From the NCBI RefSeq assembly GCF_034190915.1, contig NW_026947486.1:99170123-99234122 (forward strand): DNA of 64,000 nucleotides, given 5' to 3'. The position numbers and the translations under genes were made by a program. Each line of letters begins with the position of its first letter. Positions within the stretch are counted from its first letter, which is position 1. The notes beneath the pieces were generated by a model. It did no database searches, was not told the DNA's origin, and saw only the letters and a program-made list of their open reading frames with translations. This stretch comes from Cavia porcellus. Its lineage: Eukaryota > Chordata > Mammalia > Rodentia > Caviidae. Below, in pieces: positions 45,627-56,306 of this stretch.

Positions 45627-48240
45627 ACCGTCATTCTCTGAGCTATCTTGCTGGAGCAACGTAGTATTCACAATGAGGGTGCTTCTACATTCCCTGCCAG
45701 CATCCTTGTCTCACGTTCTCCTGGGAAATGGAACACAGGAACTTGCTTCCACAAACCTGCTGGGGTTCCCACATGACTTCCTTTCTATTTCACACTGATC
45801 ATATACATTAACGGAGTTGAGGCATTTGGGAGGAGGTAAGAGACACTGCCTTGAACACACATTGTCTACCCTAGATTTCTCTTCAAGGTCCACTGTCTTT
45901 AGCCTCCAGGAGTAGTCACTCACCCAGTGAAGTTGCCACTGCCAGACCCATCCCTGAAGAAGGGCCTAGATGCAACCTGTCATCCCATCATTCCTGATCA
46001 GAGTTGCTCTCTCCTCTTCTGAGTTTCTATCTCCTACAATTCCTCTCTAGAAAGACTGCAGAGAACACTTTTCATTCAAATGGGTCATCCTGCTTGTGTA
46101 GGAGCCCTACAACAGCAGTGGTGGCATCACAGAGACTCTGAACTGAAAACACTCTGATGTGGTCCAGTCGGTATAAATAATTCTATGCAGCTGATTTTCA
46201 GTGTTTCCCTTTGACGGTAGTCTCCCCAAAGCTTAGGAACGTATATGAGCAAAACCTTACATCTCAATTCAGGAAAAGAAGAAGAGGGAATATGTCCCAG
46301 GGGAAGACATCACACTCACATCAGTGGCACAGAGGCCCTTGGTCACCACCACATTGCCTGGATCAGAAACATGGGTTTGTGCAAGTTTGCTCTGGGTATC
46401 TCAAGCATCAGTTTTAGGTTGGCGGGAACAGTCACTCACAGATTCTGAGGATTTCAAGAGACTTGAAAAGAAGGCATCACACAAAATGGCAAAGTCAGTC
46501 AGTTTGATGAAGGTGAGACATTTCAGTTCCTATGAAAAATGATTAGACGAATTGGCCCATGGATGGGTGAACTTCATGGTTTGTGCTGCCACCTTGTGAA
46601 TGAAACCTGTGCCAGAAGAAGAGCTGAGAAAGAACATGTATCTATTTAGATCAACCCAGGAATATTTTAAAAAATACCTTAGAAAACAGTGCACATTTCT
46701 ATTTAGCAGTCTTCCTTTCCCTTCCATTCTATCAGATATTTCCCACTGAATTTCAGTGAACTCATCACTACCAAGAACAAAACCTGCTTTACATGAGCAA
46801 ACACAGAGGAGAAACGCTTTTGGCACATGCACAAAAATCCTTTGGCCCCTGTGGTGTGCACACTTACACATGACAGCTGGGCTCATGCCCGTGCCTGTGG
46901 GGATCTGTTGGAATCCGAGTCATTTTTTGAGTTGGTCAGAATAAGTTTAGGTTCAGAACATGGAAAACCCTGGTCCTGAGCTTCCTCTGTCTTTGGAGAA
47001 TGACTGAAGATGTGGCTTTCAAGGAAAGATCTTGGCATCCACACAGGAGTTTACTTGATTTTAGGAAAAGAAAACACAGGTAGAAATGGTATCATGTCAG
47101 CGTTTAAAGAGGTCGCCCAGAGGAAGGGCTACAATGGTAGGAGTGGGATTTATGCCAACCACCATGACACTCTGCTCCAATTTGTGGATTCAGTAAGTGA
47201 GATCCTGATGCCACAAGGACCTCCTGTGTGCTGAGTCCTTCACAGATTGATCAAACACCACTCTGAAAACGTTCAACAGAACAGGAATGTTTTGACTGTA
47301 TCTATGAGAAAACAAAGACAAATGATGACAGACAGAAGATCTATGGGACCTTGAGACCCACAACACGGACTGAAGGAATCAAAACTCATGGTCTCAGCCC
47401 TTTCTGAAAATCAGTGAATTGGTCACAGTACTCTGAAGAGGGAAGAACTGCAGGAACACGTGGCCAGCTCATGTTTTAGAGCTGTCCTTTGTCTTCATGA
47501 CACTTGTCAAATAAATGCCCTCTCTGAAGCCTGCATACACCTTCTCTACCATGACTTGTTACACACCTGCCGTCCATCATCCTTTGTTACCTACATAGAG
47601 CTGCATCGAATACTGTATGTTTGTGTTTTACTATGTAGAGCAAGAAACATCCCCCAAGCAGCATTCCCACCATCCACACGTCCTGAAGTTTCTCTGCACA
47701 GTCTGCATCTGACTGCCACCTGGCATTGCAAGTTTCCAAACAAGGTAAAAATCAGTTATGGAGATGGGTAGGAAAACACCATCATTGTGGGTTTTTGCAT
47801 CTGAACCATGAAATTAGGCCACCATGTCTGTAAGAGTGCCACCAACGTGCTACAAAGGAACACAGATCTTGAGTGGGAAAAGGTCTCATTGCCTTGTGAA
47901 AAGAGCAGTTTTTTTTAAGTGGTAGTTATCATAGATTAGCAGTGCTCAACACTGACCTTGGATAGTAGTATAAAGTGAGTGAGCAGAGTGCAGACTACTG
48001 TACGTGTTGTCCCTGATTCACTTCTGAAACAGGTTATGGTGCACAGTACAAGGGAGACCTCTGAGTCAGGGAGGGAAGAGTGAAAGGCAATGGAAGACAG
48101 GGATGGTGGTAATCAAGGTGAAGCATGAGATAGCACTGGTCCAGAGACTGAATTCAAGCCAGCTGACTAAGTTCCACAAACATACATCAAGACTATTATA
48201 AACTCTTTATTTTCTTTTAAAAATATCCTGGGCAAAGCCC
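45624..48240. other. Anonymous sequence
   Basis: No gene recognised. The patch at 47215-47335 (CCTCCTGTGTGCTGAGTCCT, TATGAGAAAACAAAGACAAA) resembles MIR core sequence weakly. Frames of 60-120 codons lie on both strands and overlap, with no domains. Confidence 0.4.
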
Positions 48241-48243
48241 AGT

Positions 48244-48640
48244 TGGGGAACCAACAGCATTCACGCGCCAGTGGCAGACCAGGAACAACTAGCCCCAAGC
48301 CTCTCATTGTGAAGCAGCACATTTGCCAATGTAGGGGACAGAAAAGAAGGGTGAAGCAGTGAGCAAGCTCAGTCTGGGAACCAGTGCCATGTGTGGGTTG
48401 CCTCTGAACTGGGAATAACCAGACCCAAGCCTTTCCCCATGGGTAGGTACCATTCACGGACTCGGGAAACAGATAACAATGATGCAACAGCAAGAAAGCC
48501 CCTTCTGGGAACATATGCCAGGTGTGAGCTGCTGCTGAACTGGGAATAGCCAGACCCAGCCCCTTCCAGTGTGTGGACTGGCAAACAAGATGAACCAGTC
48601 CCTCCTACCCATAAGTGACTGTCTTTGCTGGAGCAACACA
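48244..48640 (+). repeat. Three 131-bp GC-rich tandem repeats
   Basis: Units begin TGGGGAACCA at 48244, TGGGAACCAG at 48375 and TGGGAACATA at 48506, giving two offsets of exactly 131 bp. Each unit has a GGAACAACTAGCCCCAAGCC or GGGAATAACCAGACCCAAGC or GGGAATAGCCAGACCCAGCC patch at the same position. The repeats account for the 142-, 115- and 81-codon minus-strand frames. They lie ~140 bp before an L1 3'UTR and may be part of that element. Confidence 0.88.
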
Positions 48641-48779
48641 GGCTGTGAGGGTAGCTTTTGAGTTGAAATACAGTTGTATTTAGTGATTTGGAGCTCCACG
48701 AAATTGCAGGGTTAGGGACAGTGATCTGATCATAGTTCAGAGGACAGTGGTATATAGTGTGCCATCGAGGGGGACCTCC

Positions 48780-49205
48780 TCTGACAGTTGCAGGCATTGT
48801 TGACTCCCTATTTTCTTGTTTTGAAGTCCTATGTCATTTCCATTGTTTTGCTGGGTTGGATTTTATTCTCTTTTGTGCTGTTTGATTATGTTAAATCCTA
48901 TGTCAGGGACAGCTCTACCTAAGAGAGCATGATGTTTATGGTAGCAATTTTGGATTTACTATTGCATTGTTTTGAAATCCTGTATTGAGTTCATTGCTTT
49001 GCTTTTATTGTTTCTATTCTATTATGTTCTGTTTGATTTTTGCTGTGTTGAAAACTATCTGTAGCTATTTAGAAGACATCCAAAAGCTTTATAGTAAGTA
49101 TTGTTGATTTTCATAATGTGTTGAAGACCTGTATTTATTACACTGGTTTGTTTTGATTGATTTTATTCTATTTCATCCACTTTAAAATAAAATTCTAAAA
49201 AGCAT
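48780..49205 (+). mobile_element. L1 3'UTR with three ~150-bp modules
   Basis: AT-rich modules share TTGAAGTCCT (48821), TTGAAATCCT (48972) and TTGAAGACCT (49121), offsets 151 and 149. Each is followed by a TTTTATTNTATTNTG-type patch. Ends with CACTTTAAAATAAAATTC. Same module layout as the 3'UTR at 60585-61030. Confidence 0.75.
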
Positions 49206-49824
49206 ATTCATAATATGTAGTCTTAATTTACAAGCTAAAAATTTAACATTCATACATTTAGAAAATAATTTAAGGGCACTCAATCAGCTGTTAATTTTTT
49301 TTTTCCACTAGAAACTGAAGTTTACACAAAATCTTGCAAAGAAAATTTATGAGGTGCTTTAAACAACATTTGCCTTGGAACGTATTAGGATTCACTTCTA
49401 ATATTAAATACCTGACAGGCTGTATTTTATCCAACAAATGCAATTAAGAAAAATTCACAGTTACTTAAAAAATAAGAGTCTCACAAGAAAATCCATTTCC
49501 AAATGAGGAAAACAAAATACATGCGTTTGAGTAATACTTATGGTGTGTATCCCAACACAAAGCTGAATATGTCAAAATGACTCTAACATCACGAAGGGGA
49601 AAAATTCCCATACTTACGTTTCAAATAAAATTAAAGATAGAATGTTGAGTGTGTTAAAGTAACATGGATTTGTGAAGCAAATGAGGACATTCATTGTACA
49701 TAAAGTGTAAATAACTTACAAATTATACGGGAAACACACAGAAGGCATCAGGGTGGTGTTTGCTTGACATAAAGATGATTTATGACAGAAATTACACCAC
49801 AGACATAACAGTATAAGTACTACT
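49206..49824. other. AT-rich sequence without gene
   Basis: Nothing recognised beyond AT-rich anonymous sequence. Confidence 0.4.
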
Positions 49825-50030
49825 GACGGCCAGGCAAGGTGGTGGTTGTGGAGCTCTGAAGCTACCACTCCCAAATCTTCACTTCCACTTTGAAATCACC
49901 AATTTTTGGAGTGTCACTATTTACCCAGCGTGATATCAAACTCACCTTATAGCACACCATGGCCTCAAGCTTAAGGCGAACTTCGTATCTTAGCTTCCTG
50001 AGTGCTGGGATTACAGGGTGCAAATGTAAG
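49825..50030 (-). mobile_element. B1-type SINE remnant
   Basis: The right part holds TATCTTAGCTTCCTGAGTGC, then TGGGATTACAGGGTGCAAAT. The middle keeps only CAAACTCACCTTATAGCACA and CATGGCCTCAAGCTTAAGGC. The left part may be unrelated. Confidence 0.6.
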
Positions 50031-51125
50031 CTCAGTGTATATTTGTAAGTTAATCCAACAGATTGCATCATGTGCAGTGTATGTTGTTAAAAATGTGAAA
50101 CAACACTGAGAGGCAGCAAGTGCGAGACAATCAGCTGTCACATTTCAAAAACTTCCTCACTGTGATAAGTTCCTGATGGTCACCTTGAAAATAATAGAAA
50201 CATGGTGCCAGGTAAGAAATGAAGTGAACGCAACCAATATTAAAGTTTAATCTAAACCTTTCTATGTATTTACCCAAGTCCATAAAACAATGCTTAATTA
50301 GGTACTGAAGACTGACAGCCACTGTGGACTTGGAATTAAACTCTCCCACCAACCATTTACTAATCTTTATGTCCAAAGCATTACTATGTGGTCATGAACA
50401 GGACAGCTCAAAGCAATATTTACTCCAAAAATATGACCCGGTAAACTCACCATGATGACCAATAAGTCAGCACAATTTTAGGCCTATCTTGTTTAAGGAG
50501 TTTCCCAGCCATCAGTTTGGAAGCCTCAAGGCCCCATGGGCTAGCTACACAATCCATACTTCCTTAGGCCTGGTCACGTTTCAGTGCTTCCAATTTCAAA
50601 TAATGCCATAGGAGTAACTGCAATGGCAAAGAGCAAAACTCTCTATTGTCTCCAGCAGTATAAGCAGAAACTGTGCCACAATTCATGAGAAACACAGCTC
50701 CAAGATTATGTTCTAATGGCAGGTTTGGTCAAGTATCTGTATTCTAACCTACTATATATGCCTTAGACTCCATTTCTAATGACTTATGATTTTATAAATC
50801 AGCCCCACCACATTTATCCAGATCCAAGCTTAACTGTACCCTGAAGTTATGACACCTTGGTGGTTTACAGCTGTTGTGTTTACACATAAATGGGAGCTCT
50901 TTGGTGTTATGCAGATACATAGAGAGACACCTGAGAGCAAAACTGCAGGAAAACCATGTGGCGTTTGTTTTGAATATGGACACTCAGTTCTCTGCACTTG
51001 GTCTCTGTAAGTCTCCTGACTTTAGTTTTACAGCAAAGAAGTTGAGATTTCTTTTGGCTTGGGATTTTAGAATGTACCATCCATACATCCTGAGCGATTG
51101 CAAGGCATAAATAAAAATTGCATGC
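50031..51125. other. Anonymous sequence
   Basis: No gene or repeat recognised. Overlapping frames of ~75-80 codons lie on both strands at 50874-51140 without domains. Confidence 0.4.
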
Positions 51126-51129
51126 ACTG

Positions 51130-51410
51130 CACAGATTCATTATTTAAATTATTTCATTATTTTGAAGATAGTAAAATACAATAAAACAAGGCAGAACAAA
51201 GCCAACTGAGACAGTGTAGTGAAACTGGTACAGAATTTCACAGTAGGTTACCAGGGTAACAGTAAAGTACTATTGTGTATCTCATTATCTTCATAATACT
51301 TGTTCTTTCAATCAGGTATAGTAAAATCAAACAAAATACAGAGTAATATAGAACTTATCAAAACAGAATATTAAATAAAGTGATACCATTAGACATATCA
51401 AAGCAAACAG
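51130..51410 (-). mobile_element. L1 3'UTR fragment
   Basis: Reversed AT-rich L1 3'UTR. The pattern AAATACAATAAAACAAGGCA recurs loosely as AAATCAAACAAAATACAGAG and AACAGAATATTAAATAAAGT, as expected for the repeated 3'UTR modules. Confidence 0.6.
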
Positions 51411-51785
51411 TGATAAAAATATTTGCCTTCAAAGAGATGGTAGGAGGAAATGCCCCTTATTTGCTGTATTGAATATGGTAAACCTCTCAAGAGATGCTCA
51501 GATATCTGGATCCCATTTTCTAAGAAAGGGATGGGATATTTGATTCTCAGCACACGTGCCCACAGGCTCAGGTTGTGTACCAGGGAGGCGAGCTGATTGC
51601 TTGATTTCCCAGCACCCAAAGTTTCAACATGGCTCAGATCTCAAGAGAAGCTGGGTGGTTTTCTTCCTGGGGTGGCTGCAGTTTGCCTGAGCCACCACCA
51701 CTTACTAGAGAGGCAAACTGGTTACTTGGATTAGCAGTGCCCTAAGTTCCAACATGGCAAGGATTTCAGGACAGGCTGGGTGGAA
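51411..51785 (-). repeat. GC-rich ~125-bp tandem repeat next to L1 3'UTR
   Basis: GAGGCGAGCTGATTGCTTG at 51585 and GAGGCAAACTGGTTACTTGG at 51710 start two units offset by 125 bp. AGTTTCAACATGG and AGTTCCAACATGG lie at the same place in each, and both end AGGCTGGGTGG or AAGCTGGGTGG. A third, weaker unit precedes them. On the L1 sense strand these repeats come just before the AT-rich 3'UTR, as at 48244-48640. Confidence 0.75.
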
Positions 51786-51794
51786 TTAAAGCTA

Positions 51795-51892
51795 CTTGTT
51801 TTGGGGATTTTTGGTACCAGGGATAGAATTCATAACCTCATGCTCACCATGCAGCACTTCAGCCATTGAGCTAAATCTCCACCCTACATATT
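51795..51892 (-). mobile_element. ID SINE
   Basis: The plus strand reads TTTGGTACCAGGGATAGAAT, CATGCTCACCATGCAGCACT, CATTGAGCTAAATCTCCACC: the reversed tail, B-box and A-box order of an ID. Confidence 0.85.
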
Positions 51893-51921
51893 CTTAAGCC
51901 ATGGAATCCAGTAAACAATTA

Positions 51922-51923
<2 letters not shown>

Positions 51924-51977
<54 letters not shown>
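51924..51977. repeat. (GA)n microsatellite
   Basis: About 26 pure GA units. Confidence 0.97.
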
Positions 51978-51981
<4 letters not shown>

Positions 51982-52879
51982 TTTGGGTTTAAGACAGTTT
52001 CATTTTGTGCTACCTATACGGCAAGGACTACCCTCAAATATATAATATTCTTACAACATCCTCACAAATATCTGGGAAGACTATCATAGCTCAGGATACA
52101 AGATGGAATAAAGCTATGGAATTTGATAAGATGCCTTGAAAAAGTAATTTTATGTGAGGTTTCCATTAATATCTTCCTTGAGGAATTCAGAAAGCTTCTT
52201 GGTCCCCAGACCAGCTTTGATAAATCTAGCAGAACCTCTGTGGTAGATTAATAAACTACCGGTTAAGGGTATTTATAAATGAGTTGACTAATACTGTCAG
52301 AGAGGGATACATGAGGCAGACATGTATACAGCATGAGTGTAGATGTGTATGGGCAGAAAAGCTAGGTTGACCTTTCCAGGAGAAAGAGGTGCACAGGAGT
52401 TGACGTATGAGGAATGCCTCTTGCATAAGGATATATCCTTGGTCTGATTTCAAGCAGACGAAGAAGACATAGTAAATCAACCCTGGGCAAGTACCCTGGG
52501 TTTTAGGCTGGGCATGTATTGGGCATTTTCAGAGCTTTAATAGCAACATCGAGTTTGCTAGCAGTAGCTGTCATTTTCACATAACCTTGCCAAAAGGATC
52601 AACATAGGCCATTTAACCATATAAAACATATTCTATTTTGTTGAAAGAAAGATGTTACCTTGCAAGAGTGTGGGAATGCAATCTTGCAGAATGATTCCAT
52701 AAACTGACGTGAGGTGTGAGGTAGCATTTCAGCACATGTCTCAGAGCAGATTCCCAGTGGCTCTCTTGTTATCCCCCTGGGAAAGATGACTGAGGGGCCC
52801 CCATAAGACCGGTGAAGATGACATGTGCAGAAACCTGCAATTGAATATATCAGTCAAAGAACACTTTGGTTTTAATCTT
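51978..52879. other. Anonymous sequence
   Basis: No feature recognised. Confidence 0.4.
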
Positions 52880-54240
52880 TGGCATATGGAAAGTTAGTTT
52901 TTCTACACCATTTATTAAAGGGGCTTTCTTTCACTGAACATCTATACTCCCAGTACAAAACTAGCCCATGTGTCTCACAAGGCACTAAATTAAAATCAAA
53001 ATCAATCAAAGATGTAAGTATCAAAATGGAAATAATATATTTCCTAGAAGAGAAAATAGGTAGAAATCTTAAGATATAGCCATGGCCAGAGACTTCACAA
53101 ACATAACCCAGACTGCATGGGAAACACTACAAAGAATCAACACCTGGAATTTCATCTTATTAAAAAGATTTTTACAACAAAAGGAACCATCATCAAAGTG
53201 AGCTGATAGAATGGGAAAAAATTTTATCCTGTTGCTCTTCAGACAAATGTCTTATATCTAGTAAATACAAAGATTTGTAAAAGTCAGACCCCCAAAATCC
53301 AAAGATCCAATGTAAAAACGTGCTTCTTAGGTATAGATACACAAATAACCAATATCTGAAAAACCGTTCAACCTCATTGGTCATGTGACAGGTGCAAAAC
53401 AACACTTAGATTTATCTCACCCCAGAAAGAAGTGCTATCATCAAGAAATCAAGCAGCCTGTTTGTGTGACAGCACACTGATGCAACCACAGTGGAAATTA
53501 GTATGAAGTTTCCTCAGAATGCATGGATTAGAGGTTCCTTTTGACCCACATATCCCTCTTCTAGCTATCTTCCTGTAAGAATTAAAAAGCACCATACCAC
53601 AAAGATATGTGTGCACCCATGTTTATAACAGCACTGTTTTTAATAGCTAAATCTTGGGAAAAACCTAAGTACCCATCAATTGAGAATGGGTAAAAAAGAC
53701 ACAGCATTTTTAAAATGTAGAACTATTCAGAAATTAAATAGAACAAACCTGAGACATTTATAGGATGAAACTTCAGACCAAACTCAAAAGTGAAATAAGT
53801 CTGCCTCTCGTGTGCAATACATATTGTGAAATGGGAAGAAATTGTTAAAAAAAAGCATTTGGAGTGTGGGAAATGTGGAATGAAGGAAAAGGTAAAATAA
53901 TACAGGAAAGTTATAACAGTACTTCTTCTCAGCGCATTGAAGAAAATATATTGTGGGCTGGGTATTTAGTTCAATGGCATAAGTGCCAGCCTGGCACACA
54001 CAAGGTTGTTTGAATCCTGGTGGCAAAAAGAAAAGAAATGAAAGGTAAAGAAATGTTTGTGCTCAGATAGTTTGGAGAATTTTTAATGCCCATACCTTGT
54101 ACAATATATTATTTCCATGTACAAAGTGACTGACTACTTTGAAAATAATGGTACGTAATATATTAATTGTTCTTATTCTCCCATTTGTTTGTTTTGTACC
54201 TTTGTTCTAACTTTTCCATAAAATATAAAATTTTGAAAAA
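52880..54240 (+). mobile_element. 5'-truncated L1: end of ORF2 and 3'UTR
   Basis: Plus-strand L1. ORF2 end patches appear in order: CATTTATTAAAGGGGCTTTC, GTCAAAGATGTAAGTAT-like, GAACCATCATCAAAGTGAGC, CAAATGTCTTATATCTAGTA, ACCCATGTTTATAACAGCAC and GTACCCATCAATTGAGAATG. A 3'UTR follows to about 54240 with a nested ID. Stops and frameshifts leave no long frame. Confidence 0.8.
53955..54040 (+). mobile_element. ID SINE nested in L1 3'UTR
   Basis: GGGCTGGGTATTTAGTTCAA, GGCATAAGTGCCAGCCTGG, TTTGAATCCTGGTGGC and a short A-rich tail. The A and B boxes each carry changes. Confidence 0.88.
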
Positions 54241-54643
54241 GGGAACGCTTTGGGAAAAAGAAAAGCAAGAAATTTCTTGCTGCAACAATTCTGGGATTGT
54301 GAAAGGACTCCACATACTTGAATGTTATTTGTGTGGAAACACACAGAGGACTTACAAGTTAAAAAAGAGCTAGAAGAAAGATCAGGACGGTCTAGCTCAA
54401 GGCTCACTGGGTGTCACTTGATACCTGGATCACTTGACAGTACGTAATGGGCTGAGAAGTGACCAGCCCCAAAGTGCAAAGTGTGCTCCACAGTTGGCAG
54501 CAAGAGCAGAGACACAGAGAAGGAGTCAGAGCTGCAGAAGCTAAGGCCCAGTGGGCACAGCTCTGCTGATGACAATGTGGGTGGACTGACACCTGTATCT
54601 TCCAAGTATACAGGCAATTTTGGGCTTTAAATACCTATTTGTG

Positions 54644-54960
54644 GGCTGGGGTGAGTCCACTCCCAATCCAGAGCCCAGGAGACTGTGTTAAGATCATCGC
54701 TCCCAGAGCTCAAGAGCCCGCCCAGAGCACAGCCACACTAGGCTGTGCTGACCTGGCAGGCTTCAGGCTTGCTGAGGACAACCCCAGCAGCCTTCCCTGG
54801 AACCTGTAACTAGGAAACTCAGCTCGTGGCTGGGGTGAGTCCATGTGCTATCCCTAGCCTGGGACACTGTGTTAAGATCATTGCTCCTAGAGCTCCGGGA
54901 CCCGCCTAGAGCCCAGCCACACTAGACTTGACTTGGGAGGTTTTGCAGCCTGAGTAGATT
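54644..54960 (+). promoter_or_regulatory. L1 5'UTR monomers, 194-bp period
   Basis: GGCTGGGGTGAGTCCA starts at 54644 and again at 54838, an offset of 194 bp. Both units then share ACTGTGTTAAGATCAT, GCTCC-AGAGCTC and AGCACAGCCACACTAG or AGCCCAGCCACACTAG at matching positions. Tandem 5' monomers act as promoters in mouse L1. The same role here is inferred. The second unit is partial and passes into unique 5'UTR. Confidence 0.8.
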
Positions 54961-55306
54961 ACCTGCAGTGACCACCTTCAAATATGGGAGTTGAGAGCAG
55001 GTGAAGTGAGTTCCAGGCCATTGGTCTTTGCCCAGGAAGAGCTTTAGCGCATTATCTACAGAGGGTAGGTACCTCCCAGCTAACTGAAACACTGAAGATA
55101 GTGGGGGGGGGGGCTGAGGGCCTACCTGGAGCATGGTCAGCAACCTCCATTCAGTCCCAAGAGCCTAGGACATAGGAGATAATTTCCAACACATCCAGGG
55201 GAAATCTTAAAAAAACACTTGAAACACAGAAATATAGGAAAATGACAAAGGAAAGACCAAAATACAATCTCAAACCTCCAACCCATCCCACAAAAGCCTA
55301 GGAGCC

Positions 55307-56287
55307 ATGTACATAAAAGAAAATATATGCCATACACCTCTAATAACTGTAAAAATAGCAACTGAAATAAAGAAGCAACTCCAAGAAGCTTTAAAGGAAT
55401 TCAAACTAGAAATAATCTCCCAGGTAAAAGAAGAAATGATAAAAGTAATGAAAAAGATGCTGCACACATCAAAAACAGACACAGTTAAAAAATTAGAGGA
55501 ACATGACAAAAAGATAGAATCCCTGGATGAGCAATTTAAGAAACAGAAATACATGAAGCAGATTCAAAGAGATATACAGGAAATCAAAAATTCCATAGAT
55601 AGTTTCAAAACCGACAAAAGGAAAGTGAAGAAAGAATTTCAGAACTTGAAGTAAAGATTGCAGCTAGTGAAATGGAAGGGAAAGATCTTGAAAAAAAACA
55701 AGGAATCAGGAAATAAAAATTCAACAGCTGCAAGATGATGTAAAAAAAAAGAACATAAGATTAACAGGGATAAATAGAAAAGAAGGGAACAACACAAAAG
55801 ATATCAAAAGACTATACACAGAAGTCATAGATGAAAATTTCCCAAACATGAGAATGGAAACTTACATGTGGATTAGTGAAGCATATAGAACTACAAATAG
55901 CCATAACCAAAATAAAGTTACACCCAGTCATATAGTAATAACCACCACAGAAATCCAATATACGAATAGAATACTAAAAGCTGTCAGAGAAAAAAGACAG
56001 ATCATCTATGAAGGAAAGCCTATCAGAATCACAGCAGACTTCTCAACACAAACAATGAAGTCAAGAAGAGCATATAGTGAAGGAAAAAGGAAAAAGGAAA
56101 AAATGATTTTCCACCTAGACTGATGTACCCTGCAAAACTGTCATTCAAAATGGATATAGCAGTAAGATACCTCTGTGACAAAGAACAGCTGAAGGATTTC
56201 ATGAACACCAAGGCAACCCTGCAAAGAATACTGAAAGACAGCCTAGATACATATCGGAAAAACCCACTAAGCAAAGTAGACAGCTAA
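55307..56287 (+). pseudogene. L1 ORF1 with two frameshifts
   Basis: RNA-binding L1 chaperone. Frame 1 (55307-55654) holds the coiled coil: TEIKKQLQEALKEFKLEIIS and KLEEHDKKIESLDEQFKKQ. After a frame change, 55740-56123 holds the RRM/CTD part, with DIKRLYTEVIDENFPN and ISEAYRTTNSHNQNK, then NRILKAVREKRQIIYEGKP. After a second change the C-terminal end (LMYPAKLSF, YLCDKEQLKDFMNTKATLQ) runs to TAA at 56285-56287. The three parts match the pieces in the minus-strand copies, so the order is original and only the frame is broken. Confidence 0.88.
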
Positions 56288-56306
56288 ACAGATTGGAAAG
56301 ATAAAG

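Noticed and set aside
46530..46886. 118-codon minus-strand frame
   Set aside because: Cys-rich but without a known motif, and overlapped by plus-strand frames of similar length.
48244..48640. CRISPR-like array
   Set aside because: The units are 131 bp, tandem and without short repeats alternating with unique spacers, in a mammalian genome.
48167..48797. Minus-strand frames of 142, 115 and 81 codons
   Set aside because: They lie over the 131-bp tandem repeat, which multiplies an open stretch in three frames. No domain is seen.
51901..52089. 62-codon frame with an Arg-Glu repeat
   Set aside because: Translation of a (GA)n microsatellite.
54644..54960. CpG-island promoter of a cellular gene
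   Set aside because: The GC-rich block is two L1 5'UTR monomers directly followed by L1 ORF1.
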